From: Callaeas wilsoni
Lineage: Eukaryota; Chordata; Aves; Passeriformes; Callaeidae
Assembly: GCA_013398955.1 (NCBI GenBank)
Contig: VWPU01008541.1
Coordinates: 62,001-126,000 of the forward strand
Direction of reading: 5' to 3'
Length of the DNA: 64,000 bases
Of this stretch, positions 1-13,003 are shown piece by piece. The position numbers and the translations under genes were made by a program. Under the pieces are notes generated by a model. The model saw only the letters and a program-made list of their open reading frames with translations. It made no database searches and was not told where the DNA came from. How positions within the stretch are numbered: the first letter of the stretch is position 1; every line of letters starts with the position of its first letter.

Positions 1-80
1 TAAGGACTGTGTTGCTCCATAAATTAACAGGAGTTGGCTTTATTGCGTTTTGTAGTTCTCTTCACAACTCAGCTGGAGAG

Positions 81-276
81 GAGAGGAGAGGAGCGGAGAG
101 GAGAGGAGAGGAGCGGAGAGGAGAGGAGAGGAGCGGAGAGGAGAGGAGAGGAGCGGAGAGGAGAGGAGAGGAGCGGAGAGGAGAGGAGAGGAGCGGAGAG
201 GAGAGGAGAGGAGCGGAGAGGAGAGGAGAGGAGCGGAGAGGAGAGGAGAGGAGCGGAGAGGAGAGGAGAGGAGAGG
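81..276. repeat. 20-bp polypurine minisatellite, 9 exact copies
   Basis: Nine consecutive identical copies of gagaggagaggagcggagag fill 81-260, followed by a last partial unit (261-276) that lacks the C. Positions 75-80 are the same GGAGAG texture. One strand is purine apart from a single C per unit, so the tract is a near-perfect polypurine/polypyrimidine run. Because 20 is not a multiple of 3 and the unit has no stop in several frames, it produces artificial Glu/Arg/Gly-rich and Ser/Pro/Leu-rich open frames on both strands; these are not genes. Perfect identity between copies suggests recent expansion or active homogenisation. Confidence 0.97.
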
Positions 277-3215
277 AACATTTCTCAATGCTTAGCTACA
301 TTACTAAAAGAAACTAATAGCAGAGAAATAGAAACTGACCAGATGAATAGTTCTACTTGGGTTTTGATTGACTGATCTACACATAGATGTTTTCTGAAGA
401 AAAAAAATTATTTTAGTGGATTGTGGAAATTGTCTTTTACCTTAGCATCATTACTGTAATTAGAATATACGGTTTATTTTCTGTAAAAGTTAATTTTCAT
501 CTCAAAAACAACTGTGTCTTTAAAAGACATCTTGAGACCACTAAGCTTATGTTCAGTGTCAGGTGGGTTTCCAAAGTGACACAGTTTTCCATCCTGGTAG
601 TCCATGCCAAGGAGTTTGATCTCTGTGCCAGGGCACGCTGTTTCTGAGGTCACTGGATCTGGAAGGGAGCTAACAGATGTACAGGGGAAGGAAGACAAGG
701 GTCCTTCATGGAGCAGATACACCGAACAAATTGCCAAAAGGGTACAGAGTAAATCTAGGGACTCCAGAAGGGCTGAAAAATCAGTCTGAGAGGCTCATGT
801 GGCAACTGTTTCATTTCATGCATGGTGACAGGAGAGCAGGGAAGCTGGAAATGCTGATGCAGAGTGAAATTGGCCTGTCACTTTCAAAGCATGTCAAACA
901 GGATACTGAAGAAAAAATCAGCTTCACCAAAAAGCAGCAAAGCCTGGGGAGCCCATTACTGCCTGGGACCTTTCAGTTCTGGTGAGCTTATGCAAGTTTT
1001 TATTAGCCTTTCTATCTATGAGGAACTATAACTTTGGAGATTTCATCGTATGGGAACTACTGTGAGCTCCCCTTTATTTTTCATGAACTGGACATTGCAT
1101 TTCTTAGCCAGCTATAGTTATGATTGATCTATGGCTATGATAATTCTGATATATATCTTGTCTATCTTACTCAGAAATCTTTCCTACAGAGACAGGAAAA
1201 TAAAAGATTACTTTCTAGCAAATTACTGCTGTAAAGCAACAAAGGAAACAGAGTTATATTGCAGTGGTGAGAAAAATCCATGTGATTTTTATTATCACAG
1301 ATTAATTATTTTTTTAACTTTGATTATTTGCATAGATGCATTTCTTGTAGAACACTGATTCATACGTACACATGTATAAAAAATAAACTTATGCTTCTCT
1401 ATTCTGTGATAATTTTCTAAATATCCTCTCTTCCAGGTCTCATGTACTTACAACTAATACTGCCCTTCCTTGTGCTTCATTGCTATGCTGTTATTCTTTT
1501 AAACATTCGCTTTAGTACTGCTACCTCCAGCACTTGCCTACCTTGGTGATGAACAGATGAGCACAGTGGAAATATGACAAGCACAGAATTACTAATATGC
1601 CCTTTTACAGAGCTAGTGGTGGCTGAATCATGATTTACAAATACTTAGTGACACCAAAATTAATCTCATTTTTAGGAAGAGGTTTTTTTCTCCCAAACAT
1701 TGACTGCCTTAGACCTTAATGGAAAGTATCTCCTTCTTTGGTTTTCTAATGTGAAAATTACGTATGATTTTTTTGTAATTCTTCATCAATGGGGATGGTA
1801 AGAACACACACTGTTTTCTGTCCTAGAGAAATATGTGCAATCACTTCCATTTGATACTTACTTATGTTTAGTGAACTTTTTATTCGCAGCCCATAATATG
1901 TAATGGGGTGCTAGGCACTATCAGAGCATGCTTTTTACTCTTATTCTAGGCTTATCATCATTTTGTGGTATGCTTTGATGTTTTCCAGCCAAAGTATTCA
2001 CTATGCAAGTTGCATTAAAATTCTTACAAAATCAGTCAGTAAATTACACAAAGAGACTTCATATTAACTGCTACAAACGTTTATAAAACATATTGGTTAA
2101 AGAAAAATAAGCAAGCTTCACTTTGTCTACTTATCTCAAAATAACATACTTAAAATCTCCACCTTTTTCTAGATGACTCATCACTCTCCAGCTAAACATA
2201 TTGACCAGGAATTTGATATACTTCATATCTCACATTCAAAAGAAAGAACAAGGTGGACTACAAATCAGCTTTTATATCTCATCACATCCTTATCACAACT
2301 CTACTTCCTTGCGGTTTAACATATTTTAAAATTCTTTCTTCCCTATCAGCATTATCAGCTTTTAACCTATTTGCTGTTCCTTGGGCTTATCCTGTTTCTT
2401 TTTCGATCACCTTCATGACTTGTACCTGCAAGTACACATCCCTTTGCCCACTCACGTGCTGAGGTAAAATGTCTCTCCTGTGCCATCTCTGTGCTGCAGA
2501 ATAGAGAAACAGGCAGCCTCGCTGATGACTTGTTTTGGAAAACGAAGATGTTGAAGTAGTGATAGCTGTAAAAGAGGGCATCTCAGTACAATATGGGCTG
2601 TGATGTATAACTAGAAACGAATTAAATCTTTGCTGTGATCACAATTTCTAGGAAAACAAATTTCACTGCCTTTGACAACAGTGACCAACTTATGCACAGC
2701 ACTTTATGTAGTTAACATAAAATCAGCAAGAATCAAAACATCTATAAACAGATTATATGGGACAGTAGGTCATATTGTTCCCAGTATGTGTTTGACCTGG
2801 TAATTGATAGATATTCCAAAGTAATTTACCATTAGTCACTCTATTCAATTATTCTAATACTTTATTCAATAAAAAATATGGAACTTCTTTGAAAAATAAG
2901 ATACTCAATTTTAAGTAGAAAGCATTTCACAAATAAATTAATGGTTTGGTTTTCCAGAGTGGCTGTATCAGTGAAAGTAGGATGTTATTTTCTGCTTTAA
3001 AAGAGATGTTCATTTTTACTCAGAAATCTACTCGAGGAATAAATTGATGTATCCAGACTGCTTTAAATGCAACATTTTAGTTTGAATTTTACCGTAATAA
3101 ACTTAATATTGCAATTTGGAAAACAGGAATCCTTGAACTGTAATTCTGAGACCATTCCACCTCCTTTTTAAAAAATCATTTTGTGTGTTCAGTGTGAGAA
3201 AAGAGGGTATACAGA
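277..3215. other. unique AT-rich DNA, no recognisable feature
   Basis: No coding exon, RNA gene or identifiable repeat seen. An open frame at 677-985 (102 codons, plus strand) and shorter overlapping frames at 423-789 match no family I recognise, have no flanking splice or promoter context that can be defended, and are of a length expected by chance. Scattered AATAAA and TATA-like words are expected from base composition. Confidence 0.6.
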
Positions 3216-5207
3216 TGTATTGGGTTTGTGTGGCAAGGTTTTTGTAGTGGAATACTGCAAATGTACCTTCTTTGAGAAGCTGCCAGAAGCTTCACTTCTG
3301 TACAAGAGAATTAATGCAAGATGACTCTGATGTATTCACCATTAGCCAAGGCTGAGCTCATCAGTAATGGTGGTAGAACCTCTGGGATAATATATTTAAG
3401 AAGGAAAAAAACAGCTTAGTGCACAGAAGAAAATATCAGCTAGAGAAGAGAAGAGAAGAGTGAAAATATGTGAGAAATAACTCTGAAGACATAAGATCAG
3501 TGAAGAACAAGGGGTAAGAGGTGCTCCAGGTGCTGGAGCTGAGAGTCCCCTGCAGTCCATGGTAAAGACCATGGTGAGGTAGCTGTGCCTCTGCAGCCCA
3601 TGGGGGTCCATGCAGGAGCAGAGATTCACCTGCAGCCCGTGGAGGAGCAGGTGGAGGCCTGAAGGACATTGTGGCACTCTGAGAAGCCTGTGCTGGAGCA
3701 GGCTTCTCACAGGACCTGTGGCCATAGAGGATCCCATGCTGGAGGGACCTTGCTGGGACTTGTGCGCCCCAGGGGACTCATGCTGCAGCAGTCTGTGCCT
3801 GAGAGACTACAACCCGTGGAAGAGACCCAGGCTGGAGCAGTTCACAAGGAACCACAGCCTGTGGGAAGGACTCACATTGGAGAAGTTCATGGAATCATAG
3901 AATCATTAAGGTTGGAAAAGACCTCCAAGATCAAGTTCAACCATTGACCAAACACCATTATGTCAACTAAACCTTAGCACACAGTTATTTATTGAACACT
4001 TCCATGGATTGTGATTCGACCAGCCCCCTGAGCAGCCTGTTCCAATGCTTGACAATCCTTTCAGTGAACAAACTTTTCCTGGTATCCAAGCAGAACCCCC
4101 CTGGCACAGCTTGAGGCTATGTCCTCTTGTCCTGTCACTAGTTTCTGGCAATAGAGGCCAATCCCCACCCTGCTTTCTTTCAGGTAGTTGCAGAGAGTGA
4201 TAAGTTTCCCCTCAGCCTCCTTTTCTCCAGGCAAAACACCCCCAGCTCCCCAAGCCACTCCTCATATGTCTTTCACTCCTGACCCTTCATGACCTTTGTT
4301 GCCCTTCTCTGGACACACTCCAGTACCTCAGTGTTTGTCTTGTCCTGACGCGACCAGAACTGAACATAGAATTCAAGGTGGAGCCTCACCAGTGCCAAGT
4401 ACAGGGGGATCATCACTTCCCTGCTCCTGCTGGTCACGCTATTGCTGATGCAGGCCAGGATGCCATTGACCTTTTTGGCCACTTGGGAACATGATGGCTC
4501 GTGTTTGTCAACCAGCATACTCAAATCCTTCTGTGACACTTCCCATCACTCTTCCCCAAGCCTGTAGAACTGCATGGGGTTGTTGTGACCCAAGTGCAGG
4601 ACCTGACACTTTGCCTTATTGAAATTCACACAAGTTACCTCGACCAGAGCATCCAGCCTGCCCAGATCCCTCTGTAGGGCCCTCCTACTCTCCAGCAGAT
4701 CAAAACTCCTGCCCAACATAATGCCGGCTGTGAACTGTCTGTGGGAACACTCAATCCCCTTGTCCAAATCATCGATAAAGATATTAAACTCAATCCTGAG
4801 CCTTGGGGAACCCCACTCCACGCTGGAGCAGGGGAATAGGGTGAGGAGGAAGCAGTGGCAGAGATGAATGATAAACTGACCAGAACCCTCATTCTTCATT
4901 TCCCATTCACCTGTACCACTGGAGAGGAGGAGGTGGAGAAACTGGGAGTCGGGCTGAGCCAGGAATAAAAGGGAAGGGTTGGGGAAGGTGTTTTTAAGAT
5001 CCGGTTTTATTTCTCATTATCCTACTCTGCTTTGATATCTATGGTAATAAATTAAATTATTTTTTCCTGGGTCAAGTCTGTTTAGCCCATGACTGTAATG
5101 TCAACATTTCTTTCATTGTATTTCTCTCCTCTGTCAAGCTGATGATGGGAAAGTGATAGAGCAGCTTTGGTGGGCACCTGGTCTGCAGCCAGGGTCAAAC
5201 CAGTACA
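3216..5207 (+). mobile_element. ERVL-like solo LTR, interrupted by a CR1
   Basis: The left half (3216 to about 3893) starts TGTATTGGGTTTGTGTGGCAA, and a TATA-like TATATTTAAG lies at 3391-3400. It then has imperfect internal repeats of the type 'tgctggagcag ... cctgtgg ... gaccc' (3495-3890). The right half resumes at about 4816 with 'ctccacgctggagcagggg', carries a poly(A) signal AATAAA at 5046-5051 and ends near 'gggtcaaaccagtaca' (about 5207). The two halves read as one element around an antisense CR1. This structure matches an LTR family I recall from zebra finch and other birds (class III, ERVL-like); the family name should be checked. No flanking gag/pol was seen, so it is most likely a solo LTR. 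A clean target-site duplication was not found. Without the inserted CR1 the LTR is roughly 1.07 kb. Confidence 0.8.
3893..4815 (-). mobile_element. CR1 LINE, 5'-truncated, RT C-terminal half, inserted in LTR
   Basis: The plus strand begins with the reverse complement of the CR1 tail (aatcatagaatcattaagg). On the minus strand the block encodes the end of CR1 ORF2. It runs through the RT region after the active site (FNIFIDDLDKG, NFNKAKCQVLHLGHNNP, then [38 protein letters not shown]) and the C-terminal tail (YQEKF..). Frames break several times, for example between 4546 and 4539, so the copy is dead. The 5' end lies at about 4815, inside the RT, which is the usual 5' truncation of target-primed reverse transcription. 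It separates the two halves of the LTR at 3216-5207. The junction appears to lack a short piece of LTR sequence compared with what I recall of the family. Confidence 0.93.
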
Positions 5208-8200
5208 AAAGCATAGAAAAAATGCCCTTTATAATGTATTAATATAATGTATTAAATTCAATTTATAAGCGGGTTTAAGTGGCTCAGTTTTGGGCCATTC
5301 TAGAAGACGAGACACAAGCAATGCTTTTTAAACAACTTTCTTCCTTTGATGCTATTCTCTATTTTTCAACTTTTATGCTTATATTTTACATTTCTCACCT
5401 CCCTCCTGCATGCCAAATGGAGCAAGAAGTACCCTTAAGGTATATCAGAAACCACAAAAAACATATTTAGTCTTGGAGTAATTTGAAAAAAATCTGTACA
5501 TGGTTCCAACAGACCAGTTCTCAAGCCAAAGCTTGAATAGTATGTATTTAAATTACCTAATGAAATATACTGTGGTCATATTATTTATACTGAAAAAATT
5601 GTGCACTGCTTAATTCCACTGCCTCTCTGGCATATCCATTCTGCTTCACCTATAAAAGCTGTTGGTATAGAGTCTTCTAATGTCTATTTATTCATAATTC
5701 ATTGATTTTGACCCCTCCCTTCAATTTCTAACCTAAAAGTCTAATTTTAAAATTAACTCAAAACTAGTCATGTCGTCTTTAAATCATAAGGAGCCTATTC
5801 CTGATAAGGTGGTTGGTTAAAGTTCAAAACCTCAACGTCAGTTAAAATAAACATGTAATTAGAGCAAAGGTATAATTTTGAGGTTCTGACTGCTTTGGGA
5901 TTATGTCATGTCTTGATTTTACCCTCAGTGAAAAAAAATCAAATGGAAGAGCTTTTGTATTTCACAGGGCAGGTAACACTTGGTCTGGGTACTGTCACAG
6001 TGGAGTGACAGCTCTTGCTCTGCAGCTGCCAGGAGCTAATTACGCCTAGGCTCAAAAAAAGGAATTGTGCAGCTGTGTGGGATTAGGAAGACTCAAATTG
6101 TACCTCACATAGACCTGAAGGCTTGTGGGGGTATCAAGGAGTGATTATTGTAATTTTCTAATGGTATTGGATCAGGGATAAGGTAAGGAGTGTGTGTCTC
6201 AGTGCAGTTATCTTAATTGACTTCAGAAGTGACAAATCGTAACGTGCCTAAACTGTCATGGTAGGAGTTGACCAAATCCAGGTTAGACTGGAGGCCAAAG
6301 AAGATTGCAGTGCTCTCAAGTCATGCTCCTAAAGGGAAGTATTTTGTAAAGTGACATTATAATGGAGAGTATATGGAGTATGCAGTGGGAAGACAAGGAT
6401 CAGAGTCAGAATCCCTGCTTTACAGAGGTATCACTGAGCTGCAGGATGTAGTAAGATTCCTTTTTCTTCATTTTCTCACTGGTCTTCCCACATCGTACAG
6501 GTTTAAATAGAGAAATGATGAGGTCTTTCACACTTTTGGTTTTAATTGGGTAGGTAGAGCACGCTTTTCTTTAAAACTGAAATCATGGATATAAGCTCCA
6601 GAGGTTAAGGACTTTTTTCTCATTTGTTGGATCAATAAATGTATTCTAACCAGTAGGAGGCAAAAGATCACCTCCTTTTAGAAGGACTCATCAGCCTGGA
6701 CGTCACCGTGTATTAGCGTTGCTGTATGGCTTTGAGATTGAAACTGCTGTCATGTTTAATCAACTTGAAATGAAGGTAGGGAGTTTGCACCAAGATACTT
6801 GCATATCCTAGTGCTAAACAGAAGAGATTGAATCCAGACAGCCATCTCTTGCCTAAGAAGAGGGAAAAAAGGATATGCTTTGCTTTTTCTTGAAGTAAAG
6901 TTGTGCAAGAATATTGTACAAGATCTTTTCTGTGAATGATTTCTTACACTTAGGAAAAAAATTTGCGCTGTAGTCCAAGTGGACTTCCAGGTAGAAGCTA
7001 TAATTTTTCAGTTTAAACTTCATAAATTTTGGACTTCATGTTAATATTAAAAAAACTGGGTCCAAGTCGAATTGTTCCTTTCAGTTTTCTTTCCTCTACA
7101 GTAGAGTGTTACAGTTTTCTCAATAAGAAAGCACTGCTGTGTAAATTATTTTAATAGCCCCCCATTACTTGATTAAATGTTTAATTTCTAACGGTTTTGT
7201 GTATTTAGATACCATACAATCTAGGAGCAAATGGCCTTTATAGCGTTTCTGGATTATTACAAATATTTTGTTATCTGAAATGGTCTTTTACCCTTTTTCC
7301 AGGAAGCCCTTCCTCTCTGCTTATCTTTATTTAAGGGTTAACACCAAAACCCAGAGAGGTTAATCCTTTCCAAAAATAGATTCCTGCTCTTAGCTTTCTA
7401 TTCCCAGGAATGCTCCAAGGAAGAATATGTGTTTCCAGGAAGAAAGCACAGGAGAACTGTTACTGCAAAAGCATTATAAATGTTACTGACTCTTGCCCAG
7501 TTTCTGCAGTCAGGTTATTTCATGCAATGAAGGCTGTCCTGTTCTTTAAATACAGTCAGACATAAATAGAATTGCCAGACGAGCTATTGCACAAGTCAGT
7601 GCTTTGAACTTCCTTCTCTCATTGTTCACTAACAATGTCACAGTAGCTGAGACCAAATGCTCAAGGAGACAAGTGACAAAGAAGAGCTCATATCCTATTT
7701 CAGACTTGTTTAGTTAACATTTATCTTCTTGCTAAAGTCCTTTGGGCTTTATCTGTTTATATCTAATTGAAGAAAAAGGAATTGACTGAGAGAATGAGAC
7801 TTCGGCAGGTGGCTTCGTTTAAAATCATAACTACCGCCAATACTGGTTCATATTGCTCAGTTAAGGGTAATTTGCTTTTCCTGAGGCCATTTACATTACA
7901 GGTTTAATTGTGATGTTAATCGTCTCTCAAAACTTGTCTCTAATTTGCAGAAATGACCCTGTTTGTTATTCAAATTCAGGATGCCTCTTTATGATTATGA
8001 TTATGGTTATCTCATTATCAAATTTCATCCAGGTAAAGATGTCAGTTTCAAATCACAAACAACTTTCCTCTAGTGTTTGAAATACTCCATCTATTTAAAA
8101 GAATGTCTGGGTAATACCGAAAATATGGTGAAAAACTTTTCCAGCTAAAAATTTCTGAATGGTTATACAGTTCATCACGGCTTAATTTACAAAAGAAACC

Positions 8201-11200
8201 ATTACTTACCCTGACACCTAAGTAACTTTCTAAGAAATCAGAATGCATATTTGGTTAGAAGTATACAATTACTCCATAATTTGAAGTATAATGCTCTATA
8301 GAGTAACAAGTTTCTGTCTAAAATGCCACACTTCATGAAAAATCTCTCGAATTTACATAGCCATTTATCCTGAAGATCTCTCAGATTATGAAGTTGTTTT
8401 TCAAAAAAATGAGTTTCAATTTTTTTTATGCTTTTCAATATTTTTCTTACGATTAGGGGGCCAGGTCCAAATTTAGCCACCCTGAATATAGTGAAGATAA
8501 TTCCCTGATTTGATGCCAGGAATTAACCTAACTAAAGGATGTTCGTCAGCATCTAAATGAGACTTTGGTCTTCAAATTCGGAAATTTGTAAGTATTTAAT
8601 AGGTAGCCTAATGTCTTTTGTTGTTATCACTCTTTTCAATGATTGATCAATGTGATGAGTTATCAGTAATATGAAGCAGTAGCAGTAATACGAATACTTG
8701 TAGTAACATTTTTGTAAAGGCTGCATTTCCTTTTTGAGTATGATGTTTTCAAAAATGGAGCTGCTGAGAATGCAACTCTGTGCAGTAAATTAAAGTTTCT
8801 GTGAGCAGAAACTCCTTTATAAACATTACTGAGTAATAATCAGTAACAGGTGAAGAAATAATATGTCATTTTCCCCTTCTGCTATGAATTATAATAGAAA
8901 TAACTTCTTAAGTTGTAATATCTGAGTGTCATCATGAGACTTTCAACATCAGTACCATTACTGCACCTGGTTTTGTCAATTCAGCCTATCCAGCAATGGA
9001 AAACAGTGCTAATCGTATCTGGGAGATAGAATCCAAATGTTACATTGAATTTTATTTACCTTAATATTTCACATTGTCTATAGTAGTATCTTTCTCTACT
9101 CATATCCTCATAAAATAATATAATTTAAAATGTGGGGATTTTATACAGAACAATCTTCATTCGGGAGTAACATAGGACGTTCCTAAAGGAACTAGAATTA
9201 GAACAGAGGGTTTGACTGGAAGACAAAAGGAATAAAACTTAAACAACAAGCTGTAAAATCAGAAGGTATATGGCTAGCAGAAAAGTATAAGAGCATAGGG
9301 TATGCACACCCAGGGCTAAAGAATAATGACCAAGAGGTGTGAGGAAAGCAGCTTTCACAAAGGGATATCATACTTCCACAGGTTTCAAACTTTACTATGT
9401 TACCAAAGCATGGAAAAGAATTTTTAGTAAATGGCTGTAAATTTTCTTATATTCTTTCTAGACAGGTGTTTACATAAAATCACAGACTTTGATGTATACT
9501 TATGATTGTTTCCACATTATTTCTGCTTTCCAGAGAGGTAGAAATAAAAAAAATAATTTCTTTTTTTCTTCTATTTCTTTATCTATAGCCTCCCAGCAAT
9601 TCATCCTAATGTATTCAGAAAAGTTTCTGTGAAAAACTGTGTGCTAAATGACATGTATCATTTCAGCCTTGAAGGCTTGGGAAAGATTTGTTTGTTTGTT
9701 TGGTTGATTTGGGGTTTTTTTGTTAGCTAGTATGTTATTTTTTAAAATAATAACACTTTCTGTATCCTGGACCTTTTCATCTCTTAACTATTTTAAACTA
9801 TCTCAGTGACAACCATCAGGGGATGGCAGAGTAATTTCAAATCCTAACTGAGCAGAAGTTTGGAAAAAAAAAATACTTATGCCTATATATTTAATAAAAT
9901 AAATCCTTGGGTCTATTCAATTGTTTTCTTATCACAAATGAAAAGGCTTATGTTCAGTAAAGGTCATCTGGCTTACATCTCTGCATCAGGGAAAGTCTGT
10001 TTGAAATGTAGTATCAGGTTTCTGGGGCCACTTGAGTTGCCTTGGGACAAAAAGTTTCTGCAATTCAAACAATCTCTAAAAAGGTAGTGTTATATACATA
10101 CTAAATAATGGATTACTTCATACAGATTTGACATCAGTATGACAAACTGTTATTTGGAGTGCTCTGAGGTGTGCTGAAGTGCCCTTCATTTACTGTCAGT
10201 TTTCCTGATGTAACATATCTCTTTGCAGCATTAACATTTCTAAAGTCATAGTTTTAAAGCATCTTGTCAGGTAGCATGTGAAAGGACATGAGACCTGCAG
10301 AGAAGGACCGTTCTCTTTTCCGAGTACATTTCCCATACATTTGCATAAATATCCTTCTTCCTTCTAACTCAGTTCATCAGCTGCATTTATGTCTCCTCCC
10401 CACTATAAAAACAGTTATTTAATTATTGTTGTTGTCACTCTCTGCCATCCCCTAGTTTAGCATTTAAATTCCTAGCTCTAAATGCAGTGGTTTCAGCAGT
10501 ATCAGCAGGGCCAAAGCTAGACTAAAACAAAACAAAGAACCCTGCAAGATTCAATTAGTTTTCTCCCAGATGCTGCAGTTCATCTCCCACACTGTTAAAA
10601 ATCTTCTCAGCTCATTGAGTATTGCTGGCACTGTCTTGTTGAAGGCAAGATGCAGATATGCAGAAACTATGCTCTGCTACATGGGATTGCACGGGTCATT
10701 CTGTATCCATGTGAATTCCTTCAGCAGCTGGGGAAAAATGTGGAGGAATGGACTGCATAAGGTACAGCCTAGGATGACAGAATGTTTAAAACAGGGATTT
10801 TTTTTTTAAATGAAAGGAGAGGAAAAACTGAAGATCGAGTTTCAACCTGTGGGAGCCAGGAACTCCAAGTACCTCTCAAATAAAAGAGAGAGGCTGAAGC
10901 AATTGTTGTTTCATTGATTGGAAACACAGCTAAGCTGTATTGCTGGTATTGATTTCTTTAGGAAATACCACTCAAATCTGTCTATAAGTGGTATGATATC
11001 TTCTTTTCCACTGACTATGGAACAGCTGGAGAGATCTGCAAAGTTGCATAGCTTTCTCTAGAAGATCACAAAATTAATGAGCTCAATGTGTCTGTATTCA
11101 TGTGTGCCTCAATGAGATAACCACAAGAAAATTTAGAATAAAGGAGGGTAAGAGCGTAAGGACCATTTAAAATTCCTAGTTAAAGTCTTGAAGAGTATTA

Positions 11201-12603
11201 AAGGAATCTAAAAAAAATAATCTTTCCAACTTGGCTCATAAATCTTTGACTTTTGAAATATTTCTAGCTAATAGATTTCTTTAAAAGGGCTGGAGATCTT
11301 TTGTTCATCTGGTGATTCTGATGAGTGGAAAAATGAATGGTTTCATCACACAGCTCATGTCCCAGTCAGATGCTTTTATCCAAAAGAAAATAAAATGTAT
11401 TTAAAATAAAATCAAGTTTTTAAAATCCCAGCTGGCTGCTAAAATGTATGACCATTGACCTGAAAACAAGCAATGGTACAAATAAATAGTTTTTAACAAA
11501 TGTTAAAAACACAGATTATGACCTTATTGGTAAGAAGTTTATCTTCAAAACAGTAACACATGGAGTTTATATATCTGAACAAATGCAGGCACTGACAGTT
11601 TGGTAACTCATGAGCAAGTAACAAGGGAGACAAAAAGGCTTTCAAACTCCTCCAGAGCTGTGATGCCTATGTGTACCGAGACGCTTGCTGAGGAGAGTAT
11701 ATCCTCCTGAACATATATACATAGTCTCACTTTGATGGTATCAAGTATGACTGCTTTGGAATGATTAAAATAAGAGTCTGCCAACATTCTGTTTACAAAT
11801 ATCTCAAATCTAAGAAGAGTTTAAAGATGTGTGGGCATATGTTTGTTCTGTAGAGTCTGAAATCAGAGCCAGAACCCAAATGCCTGGACTTAAGGAGCTT
11901 TTTTATCTAGCTACAATTAATCACAGACAGATGCTTATGTCCTGCTGAAATCTATATTTATACCACCCTTAAAGAGGACCTGTAAGAAAGCTGCCTCCCA
12001 CTTACCTTCCATCTGCAGAACCATAATGTGGATACTGAAAACTGTCTCCCATGAGACCTATTGACATTACTTGCAGCCACAGCACATTAAAAAATCAGTA
12101 ATAACTTTGGCTATTCCTGTTTGGCTTGACGTGATGGCAAAGTGCATTGCTGTTTTGGTACTCATCAGTTATTAGAGGGAAAAGAGCCGTAAATCCATAT
12201 ACTATGAAGACACCAGCTAAAATTTCACAAGCAGAATGAGTCTGGGTACTGGGAGACCGTAAGATCAGAAACAGATTTTCCAGTAGACTACTAAGTCCTG
12301 AAAATCCAAAGACTGCACAGAACCTATGTAGCAGATGGAGAAAGATTGCTGCTTGCTTCCCATTACCTTGTATAAGAAGAGAGGAATTGCTACTAGACAA
12401 CTACTGGGAAATATAATTGCTTTTACTTTTTGGAAAAATAGCCACATAATAGCTGCCAAAATTAAAAAAGGAATTATTCTTTATCAAAGTGCCTAAACTG
12501 ATAAAAGATGATTCTAACTTTATTAGACTGCAAGCCACTGTGCTTACTAAACCTCAGTGTTTGGCAATGCCATGAGTAAGAAATTCTAAAAGAGAGGGAA
12601 GCC
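5208..12603. other. unique AT-rich DNA, no recognisable gene or repeat
   Basis: No gene or identifiable transposon seen over 7.4 kb. Open frames here (for example 5279-5470, 8048-8480, 9860-10087, 10570-10809, 12095-12459) have no recognisable domain. There are small features only: a 7-bp-arm hairpin ctgtcac...gtgacag near 5992-6011, a TTTG-rich stretch near 9687-9722, and short poly-A runs. Single-copy, slowly evolving DNA cannot be excluded without alignment. Confidence 0.55.
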
Positions 12604-12671
12604 ATATGAGGAGCTATGAGGCCACTTGGCTTGTTCAGCCTAAAGAAGAGGAGACTTAGGGGACACCTCAT
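12604..12671 (+). mobile_element. CR1 LINE fragment (end of ORF2)
   Basis: 'tatgaggagctatgaggccacttgg...' followed by 'ttgttcagcctaaagaagag' and 'gagacttaggggacacctcat' matches the CR1 ORF2 segment that encodes YEERLRELGLFSLEKRRLRGD. It is on the plus strand, about 68 bp, and stops abruptly where an oppositely oriented CR1 begins. Confidence 0.75.
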
Positions 12672-13003
12672 CACAGAATCAGACGCTAAGCTGAGTTGGA
12701 AGGGACTCACAAGGATCACTGAATCCAACTCCTCTTCCTGTACAGAAGAGCCCCAAGGATCACACCATGTGCCCAAGAGCATTGTCCAAATATTTCTTGA
12801 ACTCTGTCGGACTGGTGCTGTGACAACTTCCCTGGGGACCCTGTTCCAGTGCCCAACCTCCCTCTGGGTGAAGAACCTTTCTCTAATAGATAACCTAAAC
12901 CTCCTCTGACACAACTTCAGACCATTCCCTTGGGTCCTGCAACTCTTCACCAGAGAGGAGATCAGTGCCTCCTCCTCTGCTTCCCCTCATGAGGAAGCTG
13001 TGG
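12672..13003 (-). mobile_element. CR1 LINE 3' end
   Basis: On the plus strand the sequence begins with cacagaatcagacgctaagctgagttggaa-type CR1 tail sequence. It continues with 'ggatcactgaatccaactcc', 'ccctggggaccctgttccagtgccc' and 'gggtgaagaacctttctctaat', the reverse complement of the CR1 3' terminal region. On the minus strand it encodes the ORF2 C-terminus, visible as RERFFTQREVGHWNRVPREVV. The copy is 5'-truncated and carries frameshifts. It sits between two plus-strand CR1 pieces. Confidence 0.88.

Noticed and set aside
81..260. CRISPR-like array
   Set aside because: Direct 20-bp copies have no spacers, and the genome is eukaryotic.
9..375. Open frames of 70-113 codons on both strands rich in Glu/Arg or Ser/Pro/Leu
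   Set aside because: They are translations of the 20-bp minisatellite; the same DNA is open in several frames on both strands.
677..985. 102-codon frame as a possible small gene
   Set aside because: No known motif, no signal peptide or splice context, and length is within chance for 64 kb.
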